DNA of 64,000 bases from Calothrix sp. NIES-4101 (GTDB lineage Bacteria > Cyanobacteriota > Cyanobacteriia > Cyanobacteriales > Nostocaceae), in assembly GCA_004296455.1 (NCBI GenBank), contig AP018278.1:1-64000 (forward strand), given 5' to 3'. This document shows positions 42,870 through 52,174 of the stretch, piece after piece (within the stretch, counting starts at the first letter, position 1; every line of letters starts with the position of its first letter). The translations under genes were made by a program, and so were the position numbers. The notes below the pieces were generated by a model that saw nothing but the letters and a program-made list of their open reading frames with translations, made no database searches and had not been told where the DNA came from.

Positions 42870-42979
42870 AAAACCGCAACTTCTGAGATGTAGGGGCAAG
42901 CGGCAAGCTAAGTCTGCACTAGGACAGACCATCTCTGTGCCGCTTGCCCCCATCTCAGAAAGCGAAGCGGGTTGCGGTT
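42870..42979. repeat. long hairpin / MITE-like foldback, about 110 bp
   Basis: CTGAGATG-TA-GGGGCAAGCGGCA (42883-42905) is complementary to TGCCGCTTGCCCC-C-ATCTCAG (42938-42958). An outer pair (AACCGCAAC with GTTGCGGTT) and an inner hairpin (GTCTG with CAGAC) extend the structure. GC content is well above that of the neighbours. It may be a small mobile palindromic element or a structured RNA. Confidence 0.75.
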
Positions 42980-43148
42980 GCCGCTTAAAATTTAAGCCAT
43001 AGGCTTTTCCATATTGTCTCGACAATTAATCACACTTCAGTTATGCTTCTGCTCCGCACGGTATTTGAGAGTATATAAAGAGTTTTAGTTATGCTGAAAA
43101 TAGCCCTAAAATCAAGAAGAACCGTATCTCGCTTGAGGTTAGCCTAGC

Positions 43149-44012
43149 ATGGCAAAAAAAATTGCCTTTGGTTGGTATGGTGGAAAGTACAGCCACTTAG
43201 ATTGGTTGCTACCACTATTGCCCGATGCAGTCCACTACTGCGAACCATTTGGGGGTTCGGCGGCGGTGCTGCTCAACCGCAAGCCTGCCTCGGTAGAGAC
43301 TTATAACGATATAGATGGCGAGGTTGTAAACTTCTTTCGCGTACTAAGAGACCAGCAAGAAGCGCTCATCCAAGCAATTGGGCTTACCCCCTTCTCGCGT
43401 GAAGAATTTAGGCAAGCGATCGCTTTAGAGCAAAACTTATCCGACCTAGAACGTGCTAGGCGCTTCTTTATCCGTGCCAGACAAGTAAGGACTGGCTTGG
43501 CACAAACTGCCAGCGAAGGTCGCTGGGCACACTGTAAACTCACTAGCCGTGCTGGTATGGCAGGTGCTGTTTCGCGCTGGTTAGGTAGCGTCGAAGGTTT
43601 ATCAGAGATTGTGCAAAGGCTCTTAAGGGTTCAAATTGAAAATGATAGAGCTACTAATGTAATTAAGCGTTACGACAGCCCCGATACCCTATTTTATTGC
43701 GACCCTCCCTATCCTCACGACTCCCGTGGCGACAGCAACGCCTATGCTTTTGAGATGACCGACGAGGAGCATTGCGCCCTTGCCGAAGTTTTAAGGAACG
43801 TAGAGGGGAAAGTTGCCCTTTCCGGCTACGATTGTTCCTTAATGCAGCAGCTCTACGGTGATTGGCGCTGCTTAAAAGCGCCTGAAAAGCTGTGCCACTC
43901 CATTAAAACCACACGGCAGGAAGTGCTGTGGGTAAACTTTGAGACCAACGCCAAGTTCGAGCCACAAGCAAGCACTCCATGTCTAAAGCCCCAGCAGCTA
44001 TCCTTAATGTAG
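43149..44012 (+). CDS. D12-class (Dam-like) DNA adenine methyltransferase
   Basis: A 287-residue methylase of the alpha D12 class. FGWYGGKYSHLDWLLPLLP is the N-terminal SAM and recognition start, YCEPFGGSAAV follows, and FYCDPPYPHD is the catalytic motif. It transfers methyl to adenine N6 and should protect the host from the overlapping endonuclease gene. The 3' end overlaps that gene by 34 bp, so they are translated together. Confidence 0.92.
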   Translation: MAKKIAFGWYGGKYSHLDWLLPLLPDAVHYCEPFGGSAAVLLNRKPASVETYNDIDGEVVNFFRVLRDQQEALIQAIGLTPFSREEFRQAIALEQNLSDLERARRFFIRARQVRTGLAQTASEGRWAHCKLTSRAGMAGAVSRWLGSVEGLSEIVQRLLRVQIENDRATNVIKRYDSPDTLFYCDPPYPHDSRGDSNAYAFEMTDEEHCALAEVLRNVEGKVALSGYDCSLMQQLYGDWRCLKAPEKLCHSIKTTRQEVLWVNFETNAKFEPQASTPCLKPQQLSLM

Positions 44013-45112
44013 CCTTTGAGCAAGCCTCTGTATCTCTTAGTACACCGATTATTGTTATCCCAGAGATTGCGGCAAAAGTTGATTACGTATCTCGCTACGT
44101 AGGTAATCGGGCAGTCGTAAGGCTACTACTTGCCTGTTCTTTGGCGGCAACTCATCGCCCCGATGTTGATATTCGGCAACCCTACACTGAGATTAACCTT
44201 CCTACGTCCTATTCGGGACGTAACTACGATGAAAGCTACATTACAGGCTTTATCAACCAGCACCGCTTGCCCTGTAACCCGACAACTGCCTTTCTAACCC
44301 CAGCTTTGCGAAATCGTAATACTACCCTTACCCCCAGTATCAATTTAGTTGGGCGACCACCTAAGCTCTACCAAGCGGCGCTCGAACTACTTGATGACGT
44401 GTATGAGGGCAGGATAACACCGTCCGAATTGTTAGCAGAGACGGTTCGCTGTCTGCTCCTTGCCCGCAACGAAAAAGAGCAGAGAATGGAGACGCTACTT
44501 GCCGATCTTAAAAAAACCGATGGTGCCATACCCTTAGCAGCCGAAGAAATTGTGACTCTAATCGAGCAACACTTACGCTGTCGGGGGTCTAGCCGTCTGC
44601 CCGTGCTGATTGTGGCAGCCGCCTATGAGGCAGCCAAAAGCTATCTGGGCGAGCGGTTTCTGCCCCTTGCCGCCCACAACGCCGCCGACGAGCAAACTGG
44701 AGCTTTGGGGGATGTGGAGATTGCCCTTATCGATGACGATTTGGTGATTACCAGCTATGAGATGAAAACGCGGCGCGTCACCACTCAAGATATTGACCGT
44801 GCTTTGCAGAAAATTAACAGTACGGGTAAGCGAGTGGATAACTATATTTTTATTACTACCGATGCCATCGAAGAGCCAGTACGGGAGTATGCCGCATCAA
44901 TGTATGACAGCACGGGCGGTATCGAAATTGTTATTTTAGACTGTATAAGCTTCCTACGCCACTTTCTACACCTATTTCACAGGCTGCGATCGCAATTTCT
45001 TGAAGCCTACCAAGAACTTTTACTGGCAGAAGGAGAGAGTGCCGTTAGTCAGCCGCTTAAAGAAGCGTTTTTGGCTTTACGGCAAGCTGCTGAAAGCTGT
45101 CGGGAGCTTTAG
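43979..45112 (+). CDS. SacI-family-like type II restriction endonuclease
   Basis: A 377-residue protein. SYSGRNYDESYITGFIN, PTTAFLTPALRNRN and ADEQTGALGDVEIALID read as the SacI restriction endonuclease family. LVITSYEMKTRRVT could hold the catalytic Glu-x-Lys. It overlaps the methylase gene by 34 bp, a common arrangement that keeps the two in step. The recognition site cannot be read from sequence. A decayed fragment of a second copy is at 57935-58078. Confidence 0.8.
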   Translation: MSKAPAAILNVAFEQASVSLSTPIIVIPEIAAKVDYVSRYVGNRAVVRLLLACSLAATHRPDVDIRQPYTEINLPTSYSGRNYDESYITGFINQHRLPCNPTTAFLTPALRNRNTTLTPSINLVGRPPKLYQAALELLDDVYEGRITPSELLAETVRCLLLARNEKEQRMETLLADLKKTDGAIPLAAEEIVTLIEQHLRCRGSSRLPVLIVAAAYEAAKSYLGERFLPLAAHNAADEQTGALGDVEIALIDDDLVITSYEMKTRRVTTQDIDRALQKINSTGKRVDNYIFITTDAIEEPVREYAASMYDSTGGIEIVILDCISFLRHFLHLFHRLRSQFLEAYQELLLAEGESAVSQPLKEAFLALRQAAESCREL

Positions 45113-45345
45113 TTTTTGCTATGTAGCTGTAAAAACTTATTTCTGTGTAAATAAATTTTAAGTTCTTCCGTAATGCTTTTAGTTCACATCGTTTTTATAT
45201 TAATGAAATTAAATTAAATAATATTTGTTCTGCAATTGCAGTATAAATACTGACGTAAAATGTTAAAATATGGGAGGTGTTTGTCACAATAATTTTTTGT
45301 TACCAACACCTCTTAGTAACTTAATTGACTTCAGAGGTTGGTGAC

Positions 45346-45549
45346 ATGAGCAAAAACAATGGGGGATTCCAATTTACAGGTTGGGGACTAATCGGTCTAC
45401 TGGCTTTGCTTGGGATTGGTGGAATCATTTTTTTCCAAAGCAACATCTCAAACTTAAACTTAAATCAAAATAATTCGCCTGGAGGTAATCAGCAGGTTAA
45501 TACTGGTAGTGGCTCAATACATGAGTCTAAGCCCCCTTCCACAAAATGA
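45346..45549 (+). CDS. small membrane protein
   Basis: 67 residues from ATG 45346. GWGLIGLLALLGIGGIIFF (about 10-28) is a single membrane helix. The rest is Asn/Ser/Gly-rich (NLNLNQNNSPGGNQQ). It sits 50 bp before the first lipoprotein gene. A hairpin-prone leader (GAGGTGTT with AACACCTC, about 45275-45315) lies upstream. No family is recognised. Confidence 0.55.
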   Translation: MSKNNGGFQFTGWGLIGLLALLGIGGIIFFQSNISNLNLNQNNSPGGNQQVNTGSGSIHESKPPSTK

Positions 45550-45598
45550 CATCAATTTTAATTGGATAATATGTGCTAGCAAGGTGAGTGATTATCTG

Positions 45599-46183
45599 AT
45601 GCATAGCAGAGAAAGAATTTTAATTTTGATTTTATGTTTAGTTTCTATCAGCATTTACTCTTGTATCAATAATACAAATACAAACACAAACACAAATACA
45701 AATACCCCAGAAGGAAGTGCTACAACGCCAACAAACGCAAACAAATCTCCTGAGAGTTTAACTGAGCAACCAGAAATTCCCCCTGTAAAAGCTGAGAAAA
45801 AATTCACAATAGTTGGTACTTGGCTTGTATATGAGCCGAATGTAGAGAATCCGCTTACCTCTATTACATTGTCTCAAGACAATCAGTATCAGGGAGGAAG
45901 TTGGGGTAAAGACTTTGGTAGTCCTGCAAATGCTTGGAATAGTTCTAACGAGGGACAACAGAACATTCTATGGGCAGATGAGTACACTTTCGATGGAGAG
46001 GTTCTTTCATTTAATAGACGGTCTGGCTTAATACCGATTTCTTCTACAGATGGGATAGAAGATCGAAGAATGCTAACTGGTAACGTTAAAGTGATAACAC
46101 TAACAGAGATAGAATTTACGGTAACGGGTGGTTTTTACGGTAAAGGTAATAACCTGGGAAAAGTTTTTAGGCTCAGAAAATAG
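45599..46183 (+). CDS. lipoprotein with NTNT linker
   Basis: About 194 residues from ATG 45599. The start is a lipoprotein signal (ILILILCLVSISIYSC, Cys22 as the lipidated residue), followed by the repeat NTNTNTNTNT. The C-terminal half has beta-rich segments (FTIVGTWLVYEPN, EFTVTGGFYGKGNNLGKVF), suggesting a small lipocalin-like or META-like fold. It is probably envelope-attached. The same linker style appears in the next gene. Confidence 0.7.
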   Translation: MHSRERILILILCLVSISIYSCINNTNTNTNTNTNTPEGSATTPTNANKSPESLTEQPEIPPVKAEKKFTIVGTWLVYEPNVENPLTSITLSQDNQYQGGSWGKDFGSPANAWNSSNEGQQNILWADEYTFDGEVLSFNRRSGLIPISSTDGIEDRRMLTGNVKVITLTEIEFTVTGGFYGKGNNLGKVFRLRK

Positions 46184-46496
46184 CAACAAATTTAGGTTGT
46201 GTCGATCGCACTGGAAAAATCCAGATTTAGGTAGTTATATGTAAAATCAGTATAATAACTGAATATTAGCGATATCCAGAAAATTTCTTGATATTATGAC
46301 TAAATTGCCTGTAATGCTTTATTTGAATAGATTCCTTAGTGTAATAAGTGGAAACTTTCGCGTTAATAAATAGTTAGATCAACAGGGTTATCTAATTGAC
46401 TTGTATTACATGCTAAAATCCCGTCAACGCTACGGTTTAATTGTTACCTACACTGATGAGAATTAGTCACAATTAAAGGAGAGGAAATCAGTATTC
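46184..46496. other. 313-bp gap with no gene seen
   Basis: AT-rich, with no long repeat. An AAAGGAGAGGA ribosome-binding site for the next gene lies at its end. Confidence 0.5.
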
Positions 46497-47567
46497 ATGA
46501 GAAGTTGTGCGCTATTTATCATCCTGATTGTATTATCTATCGGTGGAACTTCTTGTAATATAAACATAAATACAAACCCAAATACAAACGCAAACGCAAA
46601 TACGCCAGAAAGAAGTAGTACAAAATCAGATAATTCTTATTCTCTATCACAGCCCCCAGTTAACCCACCCGTAAGGTTAATAATGGATGTTTCTTCTGTC
46701 CCTAACCTGCGTAGCGTAGCGCCTCAAGCTCTTAGATACAGTGGTAGTACAACTTGGGCACCTATTCGCAACGAAAAAAGCCCGATTACTACAGCAATTC
46801 TGAATTCGTTTCCTTGGTTTAAATTGCAATATCTGCCACCACCAGAAGGAGAAGCTCCTGGAACTCCAGCAGCTATAGATATGCTGGAGAGAGGAGAAAT
46901 AGCATTTGCTCAGACATCTCGCGAACTTCCTGAATGTAAAGAGAAAACAGTAAATATTAAATGCATTAAAGTTGCTAGGGCTTTCAAAGCAGTTGCAGTT
47001 CATCCAAGCTTGCCTATTTCTGCCTTGACAGTCGATCAAATTGACCAAATCTGCAAAGGAACTATCAGGAACTGGAGAAAAATTGACCCCAATGCACCTG
47101 ACTGGGATATTGTTGTGTACAGTCGCATTGTTGGCACTGGCAATACCCCTCTTTCACGAAGTATTGGTGATGAGTGTCAAAAAGCAGAAACCGATCCAAT
47201 ACCTACAACTCTTATCAATAAGTTGGCAAAAAATCCAGCAGGAATTCTCATCCACGCAGCACCAATTATTGTGCCTCAATGCACGATTAAAACTCTGCCA
47301 GTCATCAATCGATCCAATCAGCTAGTTGCACCTTACAAGGAGCCATATATTTCAAGTTCGCAATGTTCAGAAAAACTTCGGAATCAAGTTGATGTTGATG
47401 TATTTAAAGACGGGAGATACCCAAAAGAATTAGGAGATGATATGTATATCATCATTAAACAGAATGGGAAGATCCAGCAGCAAGTTGGTCAAGCGTATGC
47501 AGAACTTTTACTCTCAGATGAAGGACAAAAAAAGCTAGAAGAAACAGGATATGTAGGCAATCGCTAG
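46497..47567 (+). CDS. PstS-like substrate-binding lipoprotein
   Basis: 356 residues. The lipobox is SIGGTSC (Cys20), then an Asn/Thr-rich linker (NININTNPNTNANANT). The main domain is a PBP-like fold of the phosphate-binding PstS kind: YSGSTTWAPIR near 81-91, IAFAQTSRELP, LTVDQIDQICKGTIRNWRKI and GTGNTPLSR. No ABC transporter genes are adjacent, so it may act as a surface binder or sensor. A good ribosome-binding site precedes the ATG. Confidence 0.82.
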   Translation: MRSCALFIILIVLSIGGTSCNININTNPNTNANANTPERSSTKSDNSYSLSQPPVNPPVRLIMDVSSVPNLRSVAPQALRYSGSTTWAPIRNEKSPITTAILNSFPWFKLQYLPPPEGEAPGTPAAIDMLERGEIAFAQTSRELPECKEKTVNIKCIKVARAFKAVAVHPSLPISALTVDQIDQICKGTIRNWRKIDPNAPDWDIVVYSRIVGTGNTPLSRSIGDECQKAETDPIPTTLINKLAKNPAGILIHAAPIIVPQCTIKTLPVINRSNQLVAPYKEPYISSSQCSEKLRNQVDVDVFKDGRYPKELGDDMYIIIKQNGKIQQQVGQAYAELLLSDEGQKKLEETGYVGNR

Positions 47568-47640
47568 ATGTAGCGAACTTCAAACATAAACGCTTCAAAC
47601 TGCAAATAAGCCAATTTTGAAAATTTATTTTAGCTTAAAA

Positions 47641-49047
47641 TCAAAACTTCTTGCTTTTTGGATAATTATATAATTCCACCTCTAAAGCTTCCTTATCACC
47701 CGCTCCCTTCATCTTCAGCCAAGCTTTGCCACTTGATGTAGCCTCGCCGTTACTTCCAGCCTTGGCGATGCAGTCAACCCTCGGTGCGGCATCAATCATT
47801 TTAGAAAAACCTAAAAGTTTGCTCGATATACTGGTTTGGTTATCCGAGTGCGCCGTAAGACACACGGTAAATCCCCATTTCCTAATATTAGTAAGTGATT
47901 GTTTTAGAAAATTTGCCCACAAATCTGGGTCAACTCCATGCACCTCATAGGTGTTAGCTTCCATCAAAAAGACGGCAATTTTTCCGGTATTTTCAGCTTT
48001 ATTTTTAATAAACTCTAAATAATCATCTTCATCGATTTTTAAATCTCTGGCTTCCTGCTGTCGCTCTCGCACCATTTCCGGAAAGTGTGACATAAACTCG
48101 TTAATTGTAGCCGCATCTGCCAGCACCTCTACCCCTTGCCACACAGAGGGATTCGTCTCAGGGTTAACTACAACTATGTGGTAGCCATCACTTTTAAGCA
48201 GCCTAATCATTAATCTTTCTAAGGTACTTTTGCCACTACCTTGCTCACCTGATAAAACCCTAAATGGTAGTTTTAACAGTTTATAAATCCACTGATATTT
48301 TTCTTCAAGCTCTAAGGTGGAGTTAGAGGAATTATCTTCTATTTTAGTTATTTCTTTCCCTAAAATTTTCTGTGAATCTTTTTCTGCCTGATGTTTATCG
48401 CGTAAATTCTCAGCAATTTTTTTATCCATCTCCGAGTCAGCTAAGTCAAACTGTTTAAGGGTGGAAGTGTGGGTTTTATTTTGAATTTCGGTTTGACGGT
48501 TGCGTTTATCTTGCATTCCCTCAAGGGAGATAAAGCCGGACTTAACTCGTTGTTTATCCCATTTGCTTTTAATGGCTTGGGATTTAAAGTCGATTTCCTC
48601 TCTGCTAGCTGTACCTATGAGGGATACTTGGATTTTAAAGTTTTGTAGCAGCTCGTAAAAGTAGGTTTCCTCATCTTCGCATTTCTTAGCCCAAGCAAGA
48701 TAGGCAACTCCCATCGATATAGGTGCTATTAAAAACCAGACTGTTCCCGATTCTATTGCCGGTATATCACGGCTGAGTAAGGATTCGGGGAGCGGTTTAG
48801 CTGCTTTAAATTGCTCCTTGTCCCAAACCTCTTTAAGGAGTTTATGTTCAAATTGGCAGTATTTACTGTCTAGTCTTTCTTGTGCTTGATTTCTAGGTGT
48901 GTAGTTAGAATTGTTGCTATTATTGGCAGTTTTGGGGCAAAATTTAACCCCTATTAAATTAAATGGTCGTAAAGATTGCCCTAAATAAAATGTACTAGAT
49001 AAGGCAACTGTTACTCCCAATACTGTTAGTCCTGCAAGTTTTTTCAT
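47641..49047 (-). CDS. membrane-anchored P-loop ATPase (HerA/TraD-like)
   Basis: 468 residues. Two hydrophobic segments near 5-22 (GLTVLGVTVALSSTFYLG) and 100-118 (VWFLIAPISMGVAYLAW) anchor the protein. An ATPase domain follows from about 255, with Walker A GEQGSGKST (267-275) and KIAVFLMEANT (Walker B-like). The topology resembles coupling ATPases of DNA transfer, although no relaxase is seen in the window. Last of six minus-strand genes. Confidence 0.68.
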   Translation of the reverse strand: MKKLAGLTVLGVTVALSSTFYLGQSLRPFNLIGVKFCPKTANNSNNSNYTPRNQAQERLDSKYCQFEHKLLKEVWDKEQFKAAKPLPESLLSRDIPAIESGTVWFLIAPISMGVAYLAWAKKCEDEETYFYELLQNFKIQVSLIGTASREEIDFKSQAIKSKWDKQRVKSGFISLEGMQDKRNRQTEIQNKTHTSTLKQFDLADSEMDKKIAENLRDKHQAEKDSQKILGKEITKIEDNSSNSTLELEEKYQWIYKLLKLPFRVLSGEQGSGKSTLERLMIRLLKSDGYHIVVVNPETNPSVWQGVEVLADAATINEFMSHFPEMVRERQQEARDLKIDEDDYLEFIKNKAENTGKIAVFLMEANTYEVHGVDPDLWANFLKQSLTNIRKWGFTVCLTAHSDNQTSISSKLLGFSKMIDAAPRVDCIAKAGSNGEATSSGKAWLKMKGAGDKEALEVELYNYPKSKKF

Positions 49048-49105
49048 CTCCTGAAAATTAATTTAAACAAGATTTATTTTGTGCAGTATTTTTTGCCAAA
49101 AATTT

Positions 49106-49681
49106 TTATCTTCGATTCATGGAGGAAACAGCGTACACACCAGCCACAAACGATATGCCGATAATTACAATGAGTTTGTTTTGTTCCTCGCTCGGTAGTT
49201 TATTAAATTCTGTTACGCTTGTTTGTAGGGTGCTATAGGTTTGCTCGGAGCTATGAACCATTTGGAGGAAATCTCCAACAGCACCCCAGAGGACGACAGC
49301 CGAAACTATTGTAGATAAAGCAAATTTGATTAACCTACCCATACCGTCTATTTCCCATTGGTCATCTTTTTTATCTACTCGAAAGTTATCTAAACAATCG
49401 CGGTTAGTGATTTGATTGATAAAAAATGTGCTGGCAACTGCTAAGGCTAACCCCTGCGTGCCGCTAGTTAATATTAAGAATCGCGCAAGGGAATAGGAGG
49501 TTATTCCCCAGAAGCTAACTTCTAATCCTTTAAGGATGCTGCGATTTTTATTGATTTTCTTTTGCTGATTGGCTTTAAATTCAGAGATGATTTCGATTTC
49601 ATCTGGCGTAAATGAGGAATCTTTACTAATGGGATAGCTTACTTGGTTCTCTTCATCTACAGATTCTAGTTCCTCTAACAT
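49106..49681 (-). CDS. membrane protein of the ATPase operon
   Basis: 191 residues. The N-terminal ~45 are acidic and soluble. Hydrophobic segments near 55-85, 115-135 and 168-185 (LIVIIGISFVAGVYAVSS) suggest three membrane passes. No family is recognised. It lies between other genes of one operon, so it probably forms an envelope complex with the ATPase. Confidence 0.65.
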   Translation of the reverse strand: MLEELESVDEENQVSYPISKDSSFTPDEIEIISEFKANQQKKINKNRSILKGLEVSFWGITSYSLARFLILTSGTQGLALAVASTFFINQITNRDCLDNFRVDKKDDQWEIDGMGRLIKFALSTIVSAVVLWGAVGDFLQMVHSSEQTYSTLQTSVTEFNKLPSEEQNKLIVIIGISFVAGVYAVSSMNRR

Positions 49682-49738
49682 GGCTCATAGTGAGTAAGTA
49701 AGAGAGGTAGGGAGAAAATACGGCTAACAGCCTTTTTC

Positions 49739-50395
49739 TTAACTAAATATTTCTCGGACATTGTTCCAGAATTTCACAACGGGATTGGTGGAAAAGTGTT
49801 TTTTGGGGATTAAACTTAAATCGCCATCTGAGCCGTTTTCAAGTAGATGTTTAATCTTTTTATCTTCGTAGTCCCTATCTGCTTTGATTTGATTGATAAA
49901 TGGCTTGTTGCTAATGTCTTCTAGTTTGGCTTTAGCTTCAACCGTTGCCATTTGCGTGTCTATCCACGCCTGAAGTTCAATGACATCCATTGCATCATCA
50001 TGACGTTGGTATTCTTTCTCTAGGTCAGTAAATAGTTTCGTTTGGTATTCTTGGGTTAAGTGGCTATAGCGGGTATTTTCTAGGGATACATCGCCTCCGG
50101 CTTTATCAATTTTGGCGGCTTCCCGTCCTCCGGTTTTATAAATATCTGCCAAGGCTTCGTTATAATCTCCAATTCCTTCAATGTAGTCTTTTAAGTTTTT
50201 GCGGATAAGGGGCATGGCGGCAATTAATCTCTGTCCGGTAGTTCCCATGTCTCCTATTTGTTTTAATGCTTTATCGTCACCACCCACGGCGCGGATAATT
50301 AGAGCGTTATTGATGCCAAATTTTTTGTTTGTGGCTTTGCTAATCTGTTTTCCATAACTTGAAACATGGTCGCGGATGTACTTAGATTTTTTCAT
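49739..50395 (-). CDS. hypothetical helical protein of the ATPase operon
   Basis: 218 residues, soluble and helical (LTQEYQTKLFTDLEKEYQRH, EAKAKLEDISNK). I recognise no family. Gly-rich stretches near 38-55 (VGGDDKALKQIGDMG) may be loops. Position in the operon is the only functional hint. Confidence 0.62.
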   Translation of the reverse strand: MKKSKYIRDHVSSYGKQISKATNKKFGINNALIIRAVGGDDKALKQIGDMGTTGQRLIAAMPLIRKNLKDYIEGIGDYNEALADIYKTGGREAAKIDKAGGDVSLENTRYSHLTQEYQTKLFTDLEKEYQRHDDAMDVIELQAWIDTQMATVEAKAKLEDISNKPFINQIKADRDYEDKKIKHLLENGSDGDLSLIPKKHFSTNPVVKFWNNVREIFS

Positions 50396-50430
50396 GATTG
50401 GTTTCCCTCTTAAGTTAGCTTTTCTCGCGG

Positions 50431-50607
50431 TTATTCATCTTTACAGCGCTCATTGCAGATGTATCCTTGCTTCATTAATATTTCTGCTCTTTGTCTGGGC
50501 GTAAGCGGTTTTAATCCCCAAATAAATTGGATGATTAGTGGCAAGAGAGATAAGATAATTGTGATAAGGAAAATGACTTTTGAGCTAGATTTTAAAGGCT
50601 TCTGCAA
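50431..50607 (-). CDS. small membrane protein, 58 residues (TTG start)
   Basis: Read by eye: starting at TTG 50607 the frame gives QKPLKSSSK, then the membrane helix VIFLITIILSLLPLIIQFIW, then LKPLTPRQRAEILMKQG and CNERCKDE before TAA. It fits exactly between two operon genes and overlaps the upstream one by 23 bp. The hydrophobic helix and clean C-terminus favour a real gene. Confidence 0.5.
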   Translation of the reverse strand: MQKPLKSSSKVIFLITIILSLLPLIIQFIWGLKPLTPRQRAEILMKQGYICNERCKDE

Positions 50608-51229
50608 TTTGGCTGGATAGCTGCTTTCGTCTTGCTGCTCCTTGGCGAAAAAGGCTGTTTAATTCTCGAAATTCGCCTACTAAGGTTTGGTTTAATTGCT
50701 GTCTGCGCCCCTCAATCTGTTTTCTGGCATTTCTAATTTTTTGCTCTAATCTGCTACTGCGGTCTTCTGCGTAGTTAACAATGGTGCCGATTGCATTTTC
50801 GACAAAGTTTTCGTAATCGAGAAAGTTGTCTTTAATGTTGGTCGCAAGTTCCTCGACTTCTACCTCTGATAGTTCAATACCGAGCGCGATAGCGCTTGAT
50901 GCAATTAAGTCATGTTTTTCTGCTGCTACAAGTTCTAGTTCGCTATTAGCTTCTGCAATTGCTGATGTCTGGGTATTTTGCTCTAAGGTATTAGGTTGAT
51001 TTGTAGGTGAAATATCTATCTCAGTTTGAGATTGGTTATTTGTGACTAAATCGGCTGTCTTAGGTGGTTTAAGATAGCTAATCACTTCTGCGACTATGGC
51101 TGATTTGTTAGCTAAAATATCCTTTCCTTCTGGGCAGATTTTAGCGATCGCTTTCTTTATTTGCTCAGACGTGGGAATGTAGCCTAGTTTCTTTACCGAT
51201 TTGCGAATATTTTCAATGTGGTTTCTCAT
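50585..51229 (-). CDS. hypothetical coiled-coil protein of the ATPase operon
   Basis: 214 residues. The N-terminus (NIRKSVKKLGYIPTSEQIKK) is helical. The middle (about 60-95) is Asn/Gln/Thr-rich and probably disordered. The C-terminus (about 155-205) is strongly coiled-coil and basic (RLEQKIRNARKQIEGRRQQL). It overlaps the upstream gene by 17 bp. Confidence 0.62.
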   Translation of the reverse strand: MRNHIENIRKSVKKLGYIPTSEQIKKAIAKICPEGKDILANKSAIVAEVISYLKPPKTADLVTNNQSQTEIDISPTNQPNTLEQNTQTSAIAEANSELELVAAEKHDLIASSAIALGIELSEVEVEELATNIKDNFLDYENFVENAIGTIVNYAEDRSSRLEQKIRNARKQIEGRRQQLNQTLVGEFRELNSLFRQGAARRKQLSSQIAEAFKI

Positions 51230-51680
51230 GTTTTTTACCTAATTTTAATGACTGTTTAGCTTCGTACATTAATGCTGAGGCAAACACTTTGACTAATTCC
51301 TCTGCTTGATAGCTCCTATTCTTATCGAAAAATTTTCCATTGATTGGTTTAACTGAATTTTGAAACCATCTAATGATTGTGGTGCGGTGGGGTTTATTTT
51401 TGGTTCTTTTTTGTAGCTCTTTAAAAACGGTATCTCCTTTAATAATTACTTGCTCCTTAACTAATCTTTGGGCTTGAACGTAACAGTTAATTAACTGCTT
51501 TAAGGATAGTTGAGTGTATTGTTTAGCTAGTTTTAGGTTGGCTACAGTTTCTAGATTCTCAAGAGTTATCTCCATTTGACAATCGCGCAGAACTCGCTTT
51601 AATCGATACCAAGAACTGTCGGAAATTTGACTACCGAAATGCAATTCAAAATATTTTTTTGCATCAGGATTACTTAGCAT
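51213..51680 (-). CDS. hypothetical HTH-like protein, first gene of the ATPase operon
   Basis: 155 residues, basic. ISDSSWYRLKRVLRDCQME and KPHRTTIIRWFQNSVKPI look like DNA-binding helices. A role as regulator or DNA-handling component of the operon is inferred. It overlaps the next gene by 17 bp. No family is recognised. Confidence 0.62.
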   Translation of the reverse strand: MLSNPDAKKYFELHFGSQISDSSWYRLKRVLRDCQMEITLENLETVANLKLAKQYTQLSLKQLINCYVQAQRLVKEQVIIKGDTVFKELQKRTKNKPHRTTIIRWFQNSVKPINGKFFDKNRSYQAEELVKVFASALMYEAKQSLKLGKKHEKPH

Positions 51681-52068
51681 TTTTCTGTCGTCAAACTGTA
51701 TAAATTTGTTGTTGAGCGAATGCTATGACTACTTTGCACAATTGGCTCTGCACCAGCAACCGCAACCACGAAAAATCAATGGTTTTAACTATTGTTTGCT
51801 TCAAGCCCGTGCAAACTGTGCATAGACGTGGCATAAGTAAGGGCTGAAATAAACTTTTTAAGTTCCCAGCAGCTTCTTGCAACTTTTGAGCAACTACTTA
51901 TAAGAGAAGACTTCTAGCTTCTAACTGTCAGATGTCTCGACTCTGCACTAAAATATTTTTTCTCTAGAATTCCTGCCTCCTTCTCTCTTGCTAGAATTTT
52001 GCTGCATCTGAGTATGGGTGCTGAAAGTTACAAACAAACAATCAACGTAAGTTTTGTCATAGCTCCAT
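51681..52068. other. intergenic stretch upstream of the ATPase operon
   Basis: A 63-codon minus-strand frame (51691-51882) lacks a ribosome-binding site and family signs, so it is not called. Otherwise there are AT-rich promoter-like sequences for both directions. Confidence 0.45.
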
Positions 52069-52097
52069 TATATCCACTGATGGCTACAGTGGATATA
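52069..52097. promoter_or_regulatory. 11-bp inverted repeat, likely RHH operator
   Basis: TATATCCACTG (52069-52079) and CAGTGGATATA (52087-52097), perfect arms with a 7-bp spacer. It lies about 80 bp upstream of a short RHH gene and may regulate it and the divergent operon. Confidence 0.6.
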
Positions 52098-52174
52098 GAC
52101 GACGTGTTTTTTTTGAGGGATTATGCAAATTGACCTTGCAGTAAATGCTTTCTCAGTGGGAAAACTAGGTAGTG

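Noticed and set aside
51691-51882. 63-codon minus-strand frame
   Set aside because: No start signal and no recognisable pattern; it lies in the probable promoter region of the ATPase operon.
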